From: Glaciecola sp049650345
GTDB lineage: Bacteria > Pseudomonadota > Gammaproteobacteria > Enterobacterales > Alteromonadaceae
DNA length: 64,000 bases
NCBI GenBank assembly: GCA_049650345.1
Contig: JBARZY010000101.1
Location: forward strand, 1 to 64,000
Reading direction: 5' to 3'
The position numbers and the translations under genes are program-made. The notes beneath the pieces were generated by a model. That model did not search any database. It was not told the origin of the DNA and saw only the letters and a program-made list of their open reading frames with translations. This document shows positions 7,774-15,490 of the stretch, one piece after another (the stretch's first letter is position 1; every line of letters begins with the position of its first letter).

Positions 7774-9882
7774 TTGAAATTTAAAGTGTCGTCTATTGTT
7801 GCTGCTATGCTAACTGCCAATATTGCTGCTGCTGAAACCGCTATTGATGCAAGTGTAGACATAGAGCAAATTACCGTTGTAGGGCAATATTTATCAAGTG
7901 ATGAAGCGAATGCGATCAAGACACCTACCCCTATTATTGATGTGCCACAAAGCTTAAGTATTATTACGGCTGAACAAATTACTCAACGCGGTATCACAAG
8001 TGTTGGCCAAATTATTGACTACACGCCTGGGGTAAATACCTCACAAGGTGAAGGCCACCGTGATTCAGTGGTATTTCGTGGTGTGCGCTCAACAGCCGAT
8101 TTCTTTTTAGACGGCAATAGAGATGATGTGCAGTATTACCGCGCACTTTATAATGTTGAGCAAGTAGAAATATTACGTGGACCTAACGCATTATTATTCG
8201 GTCGCGGCGGCACGGGCGGTATACTTAACCGCGTATCTAAAAAAGCTAAATTAGACCAAGACTTTACTGCTTATCAGGCATCGCTTACCAGCTTTGGTGG
8301 CTACAATGGTCAAATTGATACTAACTTAATGGTAAGCGATGACTCAGCATTACGTATTAACGCAATGTACGAAAGCATAGAAAACCACCGCGATTTTTAT
8401 GACGGTACACGTGTTGGTTTCAACCCCACCGCTAGAATTGAGTTAAATGACGATACCACCATAGATGTATCGTATGAATATGTTGATCACGACCGCTTTA
8501 TTGACCGCGGCGTTCCCACTGATGCCAACGGTAGACCAGTAGAAGCGTTTGAGGACATTGTTTTTGGCGATCCAGAGAACAACTATCATACTTTAGATGC
8601 GCATATTTTTAGAGCGGCGGTAGAGCGTCGTTTCAGCGAAAATATGAAAGGTAATTTCAGTGTATTTTATGGCGACTACGATAAGGTATATGCAAACTTT
8701 TATGCCAGTGGTTACGATCAAGCAAGCAACATTGTTGAGTTAGATGGGTACATAGACACCACCGAACGAAACAACTTGATATTGTCGGGCAACTTAATTA
8801 GCGAGTTTGAAACCGCTAATATTGGTCATACTGTTATTGTTGGGTCTGAATTTATCCAAACAAACTCTGACCAAAATAGACTAAACCCCGTGTTTTCAAC
8901 CACTATTGATGACCGCGAATTTTTCAATGTAGCACGCCCACTGAGTTTTAGTGGATTAAGTGGTACAAATGCAAGCGGCGAAAGCTTCACTGCTGCATTT
9001 ACTGACTTAAATGATGATACTCGCGTAGACTTAGATGTATTTTCATTTTTCGTTCAAGATGAAATTGAAATTAATCAATACCTAGACATTATTGTAGGCG
9101 CGCGCTTTGACAGCTTTGATATTAGCGTGTTTAACGCAAACCCTACGGTACTTGAAACTCGCACGCGCACCGATGAAGAAGTATCACCAAGAGGCGGTAT
9201 TGTTTACAAACCCGTTGAAAACGTGTCACTTTATGCCAGTTATAGCGAGTCATTTTTACCACGTAGCGGCGAGCAATACACCGACATTAACGGTGATGAC
9301 GATCAACTTGACCCTGATACCTTTACTAACCAAGAAATTGGTGTGAAATGGGATTTTGCTGACAACTTAAGTTTCACTGCAGCGATATTTGAGAACGAGC
9401 AAAGCTCGCCTCAAGTGTCTGATGACGACGCTTCAACCTTAGATGTTATTGATTCTGAAATTTCTGGTTTTGAGTTACAAATAATGGGTGACTTAAGCGA
9501 AGATTGGTTTGTTAGTGCCAATTACAGCAATTTAGACGGTGAAATTGTAGATAGAAATGGGCCAACTGGATTAACGCCGCGTGAGCTGCCTGAAACAACT
9601 TATTCTATTTATACCCGTTATATGGTGAACGAAGGGTTTGGTCTTGGTTTAGGCGTAACGTATCAAGATCAGAGTTTTATCAATAATAGTAACTCGGCCG
9701 TTCTCCCGAGCTATACGCGAGTGGATGCGTCAGCATTTTACGTAGTATCTGAAGACTTACGCGTACAGTTACATATTGAAAACTTAACAGATGAGCTATA
9801 TTTCCCTAACGCCCATTCAACACACCAAGCAACAGTAGCGGCCCCACTGAATGCTAAGGTAACCTTCGTAGGCAATTTCTAA
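7774..9882 (+). CDS. TonB-dependent siderophore receptor
   Basis: Outer-membrane gated barrel importing ferric siderophores with energy from TonB. An upstream in-frame TTG exists at 7741, but I prefer TTG 7774, which follows GAGGG by eight bases and begins a clean signal peptide (MKFKVSSIVAAMLTANIAAA). That gives about 702 aa. A TonB-box-like stretch (EQITVVG) follows, then the plug domain (DVPQSLSIITAEQI, QIIDYTPGV, FRGV, NVEQVEILRGPNALLFGRGGTGGILN), which is typical of the FhuE/FpvA/FiuA siderophore group. The rest is a beta barrel ending in a C-terminal phenylalanine, as required for Bam-dependent assembly. Fur control is likely from the upstream box. The siderophore cannot be named. Confidence 0.92.
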   Translation: MKFKVSSIVAAMLTANIAAAETAIDASVDIEQITVVGQYLSSDEANAIKTPTPIIDVPQSLSIITAEQITQRGITSVGQIIDYTPGVNTSQGEGHRDSVVFRGVRSTADFFLDGNRDDVQYYRALYNVEQVEILRGPNALLFGRGGTGGILNRVSKKAKLDQDFTAYQASLTSFGGYNGQIDTNLMVSDDSALRINAMYESIENHRDFYDGTRVGFNPTARIELNDDTTIDVSYEYVDHDRFIDRGVPTDANGRPVEAFEDIVFGDPENNYHTLDAHIFRAAVERRFSENMKGNFSVFYGDYDKVYANFYASGYDQASNIVELDGYIDTTERNNLILSGNLISEFETANIGHTVIVGSEFIQTNSDQNRLNPVFSTTIDDREFFNVARPLSFSGLSGTNASGESFTAAFTDLNDDTRVDLDVFSFFVQDEIEINQYLDIIVGARFDSFDISVFNANPTVLETRTRTDEEVSPRGGIVYKPVENVSLYASYSESFLPRSGEQYTDINGDDDQLDPDTFTNQEIGVKWDFADNLSFTAAIFENEQSSPQVSDDDASTLDVIDSEISGFELQIMGDLSEDWFVSANYSNLDGEIVDRNGPTGLTPRELPETTYSIYTRYMVNEGFGLGLGVTYQDQSFINNSNSAVLPSYTRVDASAFYVVSEDLRVQLHIENLTDELYFPNAHSTHQATVAAPLNAKVTFVGNF

Positions 9883-9895
9883 GCCTTATGTATCA

Positions 9896-9926
9896 TGCAG
9901 AAGCCATCAATGGGATGGCTTCTGCA
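9896..9926 (+). terminator. Stem-loop after siderophore receptor
   Basis: A 13-bp perfect stem (TGCAGAAGCCATC with GATGGCTTCTGCA) around a five-base loop lies 13 bases after the receptor stop. The tail (ACTTCTTGATTT) is only modestly T-rich. It is probably a transcription end for the receptor gene. Confidence 0.6.
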
Positions 9927-10031
9927 ACTTCTTGATTTAAAACCTGTACCAAAGTACCGAAATACGATGAAGCTGTAATCAGTAAATGGTGCTTTATATA
10001 CCGTGTTGATCTGTATCTATAAACCACAAAT

Positions 10032-10050
10032 GAGAACGATTAATATTTGC
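10032..10050. promoter_or_regulatory. Fur-box-like sequence upstream of feoA
   Basis: These 19 bases match the Fur consensus at about 12 positions (GAGAACGATTAATATT within it), 60 bases upstream of the feoA start. Fur repression of feo operons is well established, so the position fits. This is a visual match only. Confidence 0.5.
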
Positions 10051-10109
10051 ATCTTGCTGCTATGCAGATAAACTACGTGTATCGTTTTTTCAATATTACA
10101 GAATACCGC

Positions 10110-10337
10110 ATGACACTTTGGCAATTGACAAAAAATAAGCGCGCAAATGTAGATACACTTCATGAGTCATTAAATGACGAGCTGCGCACTAGGTTGGCAG
10201 AAATGGGCTTTGCTTCGGGTGAGGCCTTGGTATGTAAAAAGCGCAGCGCATTTAATGGGCCTATTGTTGTGCAAATTCAAGATTGCGTTTATTCGCTCGA
10301 CAAGCAACTTGCTGAACAAATATTGATAAAGCACTAG
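10110..10337 (+). CDS. feoA: Ferrous iron transport protein FeoA
   Basis: Small cytoplasmic SH3-like protein that works with FeoB in Fe(II) uptake. The open frame extends back to a TTG at 10047, but starting at ATG 10110 gives 75 aa, the normal FeoA length. It begins MTLWQLTKNKRA, with the family pattern LRTRLAEMGFASGEALVCKKRSAFNGPIVVQI. No strong ribosome site is visible before 10110, so the start is likely rather than certain. feoB follows on the same strand, and a Fur-like box precedes the gene. No feoC is seen after feoB. Confidence 0.88.
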   Translation: MTLWQLTKNKRANVDTLHESLNDELRTRLAEMGFASGEALVCKKRSAFNGPIVVQIQDCVYSLDKQLAEQILIKH

Positions 10338-10396
10338 CCCAATTACAGTCATTGAAACCACAAAATCAAGATCTTCCCGAAAGGCCTCTCAATTAT

Positions 10397-12214
10397 ATGA
10401 AACGTATTATTTTGGTTGGAAAACCAAACTCTGGTAAAAGCTTGTTGTTTAATCAATTAACAGGTTTAAAACAAAAAGTCGCTAACTTTCCTGGGGTAAC
10501 GGTAGAGCTAAAATCAGGACAGTTTAAAGGATTTGAACTGGTCGATTTCCCGGGAACATACTCGCTTTCATCTATTTCAAGTGACGAAAAAATTGCGATA
10601 GAGCAACTGCAACTGGCGATGCAAAGTGAGCAAACCGCACTGGTGATTTGTAACTTAGACGCCACTAAACTCGAGCGTTCTCTAGTATTCGCCTTACAGG
10701 TGCAACAGCTTGCAAGGCAAAACAATAAAAGCGTTGTGTTTGCCTTGAATATGCTAGACGAATTAGCACGCTTTGGTCACGTTATTGATATTACCAAGCT
10801 CTCACAACAATTGGGTTCGCCTGTATATGGTGTATCGGCAAAGTCCTTGTTAGGCGTGGCTGAATTTACTCAAGCTCTTGAGCAGCACGCTAATGCGCCT
10901 GAGCTTATCACCGTTTCTCGTGAGCCCTTGTCTAGGTCACAAAGCATGACTTTAGCCAAAACGCTAGCGAGTGAACACGCTATCTCACAAGATATTGTGC
11001 TGAAAAAACAAAATCAACTTGATAACTTTTTGCTGCACAACGTGGCAGGCAGCATGGTGTTTATTTTGATCATGTTTTTCCTGTTCCAAAGTATTTTTAC
11101 CTGGGCAACACCATTGATGGATGCAGTGGAGAGCGGCATTGCATGGGCAGGTGAATCCACTATTTCGGTTTTACCTGCAGGTATTGTGAGTGATTTTGTT
11201 AACGATGCAATTTTCGGTGGGGTAGGCGCATTCTTAGTATTTGTGCCGCAAATTATGGTGTTAACCTTAATTATTGGCGTGCTAGAAGATAGCGGTTATT
11301 TAGCTAGGGCTGCCTTGATATGTCACAAACCTCTGAGTTTGTTTGGATTGTCTGGTCGTAGCTTTATTCCTTATTTGTCGGGTCATGCATGTGCCATACC
11401 CGCCATTTACGCGGCGCGAACCATTGAATCTCCGCGCAAGCGTTTAATTACCATGATGACTGTGCCATTAATTTCTTGCTCTGCACGTTTACCGGTGTAC
11501 GCCTTGTTAATTGCTGTTTTGGTGCCTGACACCGAATATTTGGGCGGTTGGGTAAGTTTGCAGGGCAGTGTGTTTTTTACCTTATATTTTGGCGGTATTT
11601 TTACCGCGCTTATTGTCAGTAAGCTTTTAAACGGCTGGCTTGAAAACGCAAGTCAACAAACTGACTTACCATTTATTTTAGAGTTACCCAGTTATCGTTT
11701 ACCGCATTGGCGGCCACTATTGTATAGAACCCTAAGCAGTGCTCAACAGTTCATAAAACGTGCTGGGCCTATTATTTTTATGGTGTCAGTAGTTATTTGG
11801 GTACTTGCATATTTCCCTAACAACGGTGACTTATCTGCGTCTTATTTAGCGTACATTGGACAGTTTTTAGAGCCTTTGTTTGCGCCACTGGGCGTAGATT
11901 GGCGATACGCTATTGCAATATTGGTGTCATTCTTGGCTCGAGAAGTGTTCGTAGGAGTGTTGGGCACTTTGTTTAGTATTGAGAATGCCGATGAAAACCT
12001 AAGCGGGTTGGCTGCTCAGTTACAAGCTGATGGGTTTAGCTTGGCTTCGGGCATTGCATTATTAGCGTTTTATGTCGTTGCTTTACAGTGTGTCGCAACG
12101 GTGGCTACCTTAAAAGGCGAAACTTCTAAGAACCGATATTCTTGGGGCGTATTTGTGATGTATAGCTTATTGGCCTATGTAGTAGCGGCAATTTTGTATG
12201 CGGTGCTAGCGTAA
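10397..12214 (+). CDS. feoB: Ferrous iron transporter FeoB
   Basis: Inner-membrane Fe(II) transporter with a cytoplasmic G domain. I choose ATG 10397 (605 aa), which places the G1 motif GKPNSGKS near the N-terminus as in other FeoB proteins; an upstream in-frame TTG at 10352 lacks a ribosome site. DFPGTYS (G3) and NMLD (G4) follow. Residues about 215 onward contain the membrane domain with two gate regions (GGVGAFLVFVPQIM, SGHACAIPAIYAARTIESPRKRL and FLAREVFVGVLGTLFSIENA). At about 605 aa it is shorter than the E. coli protein (about 770 aa). It is downstream of feoA and probably Fur-controlled. Confidence 0.93.
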   Translation: MKRIILVGKPNSGKSLLFNQLTGLKQKVANFPGVTVELKSGQFKGFELVDFPGTYSLSSISSDEKIAIEQLQLAMQSEQTALVICNLDATKLERSLVFALQVQQLARQNNKSVVFALNMLDELARFGHVIDITKLSQQLGSPVYGVSAKSLLGVAEFTQALEQHANAPELITVSREPLSRSQSMTLAKTLASEHAISQDIVLKKQNQLDNFLLHNVAGSMVFILIMFFLFQSIFTWATPLMDAVESGIAWAGESTISVLPAGIVSDFVNDAIFGGVGAFLVFVPQIMVLTLIIGVLEDSGYLARAALICHKPLSLFGLSGRSFIPYLSGHACAIPAIYAARTIESPRKRLITMMTVPLISCSARLPVYALLIAVLVPDTEYLGGWVSLQGSVFFTLYFGGIFTALIVSKLLNGWLENASQQTDLPFILELPSYRLPHWRPLLYRTLSSAQQFIKRAGPIIFMVSVVIWVLAYFPNNGDLSASYLAYIGQFLEPLFAPLGVDWRYAIAILVSFLAREVFVGVLGTLFSIENADENLSGLAAQLQADGFSLASGIALLAFYVVALQCVATVATLKGETSKNRYSWGVFVMYSLLAYVVAAILYAVLA

Positions 12215-12257
12215 GGCTACAATAACAGGTGGTATATGCGCGATCGCGGAGCGTCAC

Positions 12258-12274
12258 TGCTTTGTTTTGGTGCA
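12258..12274. promoter_or_regulatory. NtrC-like site upstream of nirB
   Basis: TGCTTTG-TTT-TGGTGCA has a perfect right half and a three-base match in the left half of the NtrC site (TGCACCA-N3-TGGTGCA). It lies about 60 bases upstream of the sigma54-like promoter, a normal enhancer distance. A similar site precedes nrtA. Confidence 0.4.
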
Positions 12275-12335
12275 ATTTATACAGCCCTAGCCTGCATATA
12301 AAACATAAGTCTTTGATTAAATGCTATAAAATTAT

Positions 12336-12352
12336 TTGGCACTAAAATTGGA
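12336..12352 (+). promoter_or_regulatory. Sigma54-like promoter of nirB operon
   Basis: TTGGCAC followed by TAAAATTGGA gives GG-N10-GG, close to the sigma54 -24/-12 pattern (TTGGCAC-N5-TTGC), with G instead of C in the -12 dinucleotide. It would start a transcript about 25 bases before the ANTAR-type hairpins. The nrtA promoter has the same TTGGCACTA start. Confidence 0.5.
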
Positions 12353-12388
12353 TATAAATCTGATGTAATTCAACAATTTTAAAGCGTA

Positions 12389-12455
12389 AGTGCAGAATGC
12401 ACTGCGTAAAGGCAATGATGCCCACAAGCGAGAAATCGCTTGTGGGTTTTTTTTT
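12389..12455 (+). promoter_or_regulatory. NasT (ANTAR) antitermination leader of nirB operon
   Basis: Three RNA elements occur in series. Hairpin P1 is AGTGC (12389-12393), a five-base loop and GCACT. Hairpin P2 is GGC (12411-12413), hexaloop AATGAT with A at position 1 and G at position 4, then GCC (12420-12422). An intrinsic terminator follows: CCCACAAGCGA (12421-12431), GAAA, the perfect complement, then nine Ts (12447-12455). P2 shares bases 12421-12422 with the terminator, so the two are mutually exclusive. ANTAR proteins such as NasT bind paired hairpins with A1/G4 hexaloops and release such terminators. nasT and nasS lie downstream. Confidence 0.8.
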
Positions 12456-12511
12456 GGCTTTTCGGCACTGCTTTGCAGCATACCGGCATGTTCAACTAAG
12501 GTGATATAAAT

Positions 12512-15046
12512 ATGGCAAGTTATACAGATGATGTATTAGTAGTGGGCAATGGCATGGTGGGACACCACTTTGTTACGCAGTTAAGAACAATCAATCCAAA
12601 GGTAAGTATTCGCGTATTAAGCGGCGAGCCAAGATTGGCATATGACCGCGTGCACTTGTCTGAATTTTTCAGTGGTAAAACCGCAGAAGACTTAGCCATG
12701 ACAACCGAAGCCCAATATGATGCCCAAAGTATTGATTATCAATTGAGTGCATGGGTTACGCACATTGACCGCGAGCTCAAACAAGTCACAACGGCTTGCG
12801 GAAATACTTATACTTACAACACCTTAGTATTAGCAACGGGTTCATATCCTTTTGTACCGCCTATCCCGGGTAATGACCAAGCGCATTGTTTGGTTTATCG
12901 GACCATTGACGATTTGCATGACATTCAAGCATCGGCCGCTCAGAGCAAAAAAGGTGTTGTAGTGGGCGGTGGCTTATTAGGCCTAGAGGCGGCTAACGCG
13001 CTTAAAGAAGCGGGCTTAGAAACCCATGTTGTTGAATTTGCTCCGCAATTGATGGCGGTACAACTAGACCAAGCCGGCGGCAAAGTACTGCGCGACAAAA
13101 TTACTGCGTTGGGCGTGAGTGTACATACGCAAAAAGCAACGCAAGTGATTGAAGCTGGCAGCACCAGCCGTTACAGCATGCAGTTTGCCGATGGCACCAG
13201 CCTTGATACCGATATGATTCTGTTTTCAGCTGGCATTCGTCCTTCTGATGCGCTTGCCAAAGAATGTGATTTAGCCACGGGTGAGCGCGGTGGCATTGTG
13301 GTGAATAACTATTGCCAAACATCTGATGAAAACATATACGCCATTGGTGAATGTGCACTCTGGGAAAACAAAATTTACGGCCTTGTGGCACCGGGTTACG
13401 CAATGGCCCGAGTAGTGGCCGACCACTTGTGCAATATAGATAATCAGTTTGAAGGTGCAGACATGAGCACTAAACTCAAACTGATGGGTGTTGAAGTTGG
13501 TTCGATAGGTGATGCCCACGCCAATACCGAAGGCGCCTTGGTGTATACCTATGAAAATGAACCTAAAGGAGTCTACAAAAAGCTAGTGGTTGATCATACG
13601 CAAACCTCATTACTAGGGGCGGTATTGGTAGGCGACACCAGCGAGTATGATGCTTTGTTGCAGTATGCTTTGAACGGTATTGCACTACCCGATGCTCCCG
13701 AATCACTCATTTTACCCAATTCAGAGGGCGCACCAGCTTTAGGCGCAGACAGCTTGCCAGACACTGCCATGCTATGCTCGTGTCACAATGTTACCAAGGG
13801 TGATGTGATAAGTGCTATTGATGAGGGCAGTACCTCATTGGGTGATATTAAAACCTGTACCAAAGCCAGCACCGGTTGTGGTGGTTGTGCGGCTTTGCTT
13901 AAAAACGTGGTTGATAGCGAACTGACGAAGCGAGGCGTAGAGGTTAGCACAGCCATATGTGAGCATTTATCTTATACACGCCAAGGCTTGTACGACCTAA
14001 TTAAGGTAGAAGGTATAAAAAGTTACGAAGCGCTAATGCATAGCCACGGTAAAGGGGATGGATGTGAAGTCTGTAAGCCAACCGTAGCGAATATTTTGGC
14101 ATCTATTTACAACGATTTTGTGCTTTCAAAAGAACACGTGGGCCTACAAGACACCAATGATATTTACCTCGGTAATATGCAAAAAGACGGTACATACTCT
14201 ATTGTGCCTCGCGTGGCCGCAGGCGAAATTACTCCGCAAAAATTGATATTGCTAGGTGAAGTGGCTGAGCAGTATAAGCTATATACTAAAATAACCGGTG
14301 GCCAGCGCATTGACTTGTTTGGTGCTCGTGTTGAGCAACTTCCTGAAATTTGGGAGAAGCTTATTGCCGGTGGCTTTGAAACTGGGCATGCCTATGCCAA
14401 AGCAGTGCGTACCGTTAAGTCATGTGTGGGCAGTACTTGGTGCCGTTTTGGTGTGCAAGATTCTGTCACCATGGCCATTGATATAGAAAATAGATACAAA
14501 GGTTTGCGTGCGCCGCATAAATTAAAATTTGCAGTGTCGGGCTGTACGCGCGAGTGCGCAGAAGCACAAAGCAAAGACATTGGGATTATTGCCACCGAAA
14601 ATGGTTGGAATTTATATGTGTGTGGAAACGGGGGCATGAAACCTCGCCATGCCGATTTATTTGCAACTGATTTAGATGATGCCACGCTTATTAAGTACAT
14701 CGATCGTGTACTGATGTTCTATGTAAAAACCGCAGACAGATTGCAACGCACATCGGTGTGGATGCAAAACATGGAAGGCGGCTTAGAGTATTTGAAAGAG
14801 GTAGTGATTAACGACAGCTTAGGTATTTGTGAGCAGCTTGAAAGCAATATGCATGCGGTTATTGACGCGTATCAGTGTGAATGGAAAACCGCGCTTGAAA
14901 CACCCGAGCATAAACGCCGTTTCGTTCAGTTTGTTAACTCAAAAGCGCAAGATGAAAACATTCAGTTTGTACAAGAGCGAGATCAAATAAGACCAGCAAC
15001 TGACCTTGAGAAAGCCGAACTCATCAACGTTGTTGAAGTGATTTAG
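12512..15046 (+). CDS. nirB: Nitrite reductase [NAD(P)H] large subunit
   Basis: Cytoplasmic assimilatory enzyme reducing nitrite to ammonia with NAD(P)H. The 844-aa length is usual. Order: FAD/NAD(P)H oxidoreductase (residues 1-400; VVGNGMVGHHF near the start, VVGGGLLGLEAANAL near 150); BFD-like [2Fe-2S] region near 423-470 (LCSCHNVT, then CTKASTGCGGC); ferredoxin-like nitrite reductase half domain; and siroheme/[4Fe-4S] domain with CX5C (CVGSTWC) and CX3C (CTREC). It is first in nirB-nirD-nasA-cobA, nine bases before nirD, and is controlled by the upstream leader. Confidence 0.97.
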   Translation: MASYTDDVLVVGNGMVGHHFVTQLRTINPKVSIRVLSGEPRLAYDRVHLSEFFSGKTAEDLAMTTEAQYDAQSIDYQLSAWVTHIDRELKQVTTACGNTYTYNTLVLATGSYPFVPPIPGNDQAHCLVYRTIDDLHDIQASAAQSKKGVVVGGGLLGLEAANALKEAGLETHVVEFAPQLMAVQLDQAGGKVLRDKITALGVSVHTQKATQVIEAGSTSRYSMQFADGTSLDTDMILFSAGIRPSDALAKECDLATGERGGIVVNNYCQTSDENIYAIGECALWENKIYGLVAPGYAMARVVADHLCNIDNQFEGADMSTKLKLMGVEVGSIGDAHANTEGALVYTYENEPKGVYKKLVVDHTQTSLLGAVLVGDTSEYDALLQYALNGIALPDAPESLILPNSEGAPALGADSLPDTAMLCSCHNVTKGDVISAIDEGSTSLGDIKTCTKASTGCGGCAALLKNVVDSELTKRGVEVSTAICEHLSYTRQGLYDLIKVEGIKSYEALMHSHGKGDGCEVCKPTVANILASIYNDFVLSKEHVGLQDTNDIYLGNMQKDGTYSIVPRVAAGEITPQKLILLGEVAEQYKLYTKITGGQRIDLFGARVEQLPEIWEKLIAGGFETGHAYAKAVRTVKSCVGSTWCRFGVQDSVTMAIDIENRYKGLRAPHKLKFAVSGCTRECAEAQSKDIGIIATENGWNLYVCGNGGMKPRHADLFATDLDDATLIKYIDRVLMFYVKTADRLQRTSVWMQNMEGGLEYLKEVVINDSLGICEQLESNMHAVIDAYQCEWKTALETPEHKRRFVQFVNSKAQDENIQFVQERDQIRPATDLEKAELINVVEVI

Positions 15047-15055
15047 GAGTATATT

Positions 15056-15481
15056 ATGTCAACTAGTACCACCGCCGAGACGTCAGCTCGAAGCAACTCA
15101 GAAAACATTACCGAGGCCTGTAAAACAAGCCAAGCATGCGCTTGGTTGCCAGTTTGCGCAGAGCAAGAGCTAGTCGATAACTCAGGGATTTGCAGTTTGC
15201 TTGAAAACAAACAAATTGCCATCTTTACCTTGCGAGACAAAACTGGTTTACGATTATTCGCATGTGATAATTATGACCCATTTGGCAAAGCCAACGTCTT
15301 GTCTCGAGGCATATTGTGCAGTATTGGCGATGAAGTATGTATTTGTTCGCCGTTGTATAAACAACATTTTAGCTTATCTAGCGGTATTTGCTTAGAGCAA
15401 GAAGAGGTATCAATACCAGTGTTTGACGTTAAAATTGAACAGGGCACTGTATTTGTTGCTGTTCCTGTAAGCGCAGACTAA
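15056..15481 (+). CDS. nirD: Nitrite reductase small subunit, Cys-rich variant
   Basis: Rieske-fold partner of NirB. The core (LFACDNYDPFGKANVLSRG, then SPLYKQHFSLSSG) is typical of NirD, which keeps the Rieske fold without a cluster. At 141 aa it is longer than the usual roughly 108, with an extra N-terminal Ser/Thr-rich stretch and about nine cysteines, an unusual number. They do not form the CxH/CxxH Rieske pattern. Starting at ATG 15056 places GGAG seven to ten bases upstream. A shorter product from an internal start is possible but none is obvious. It sits between nirB and nasA in the same operon. Confidence 0.9.
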   Translation: MSTSTTAETSARSNSENITEACKTSQACAWLPVCAEQELVDNSGICSLLENKQIAIFTLRDKTGLRLFACDNYDPFGKANVLSRGILCSIGDEVCICSPLYKQHFSLSSGICLEQEEVSIPVFDVKIEQGTVFVAVPVSAD

Positions 15482-15490
15482 CGCAGTTTT

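Noticed and set aside
12215..12511. feoC or a small gene after feoB
   Set aside because: No suitable frame with a ribosome site is seen; the stretch holds the promoter and leader of the nirB operon.
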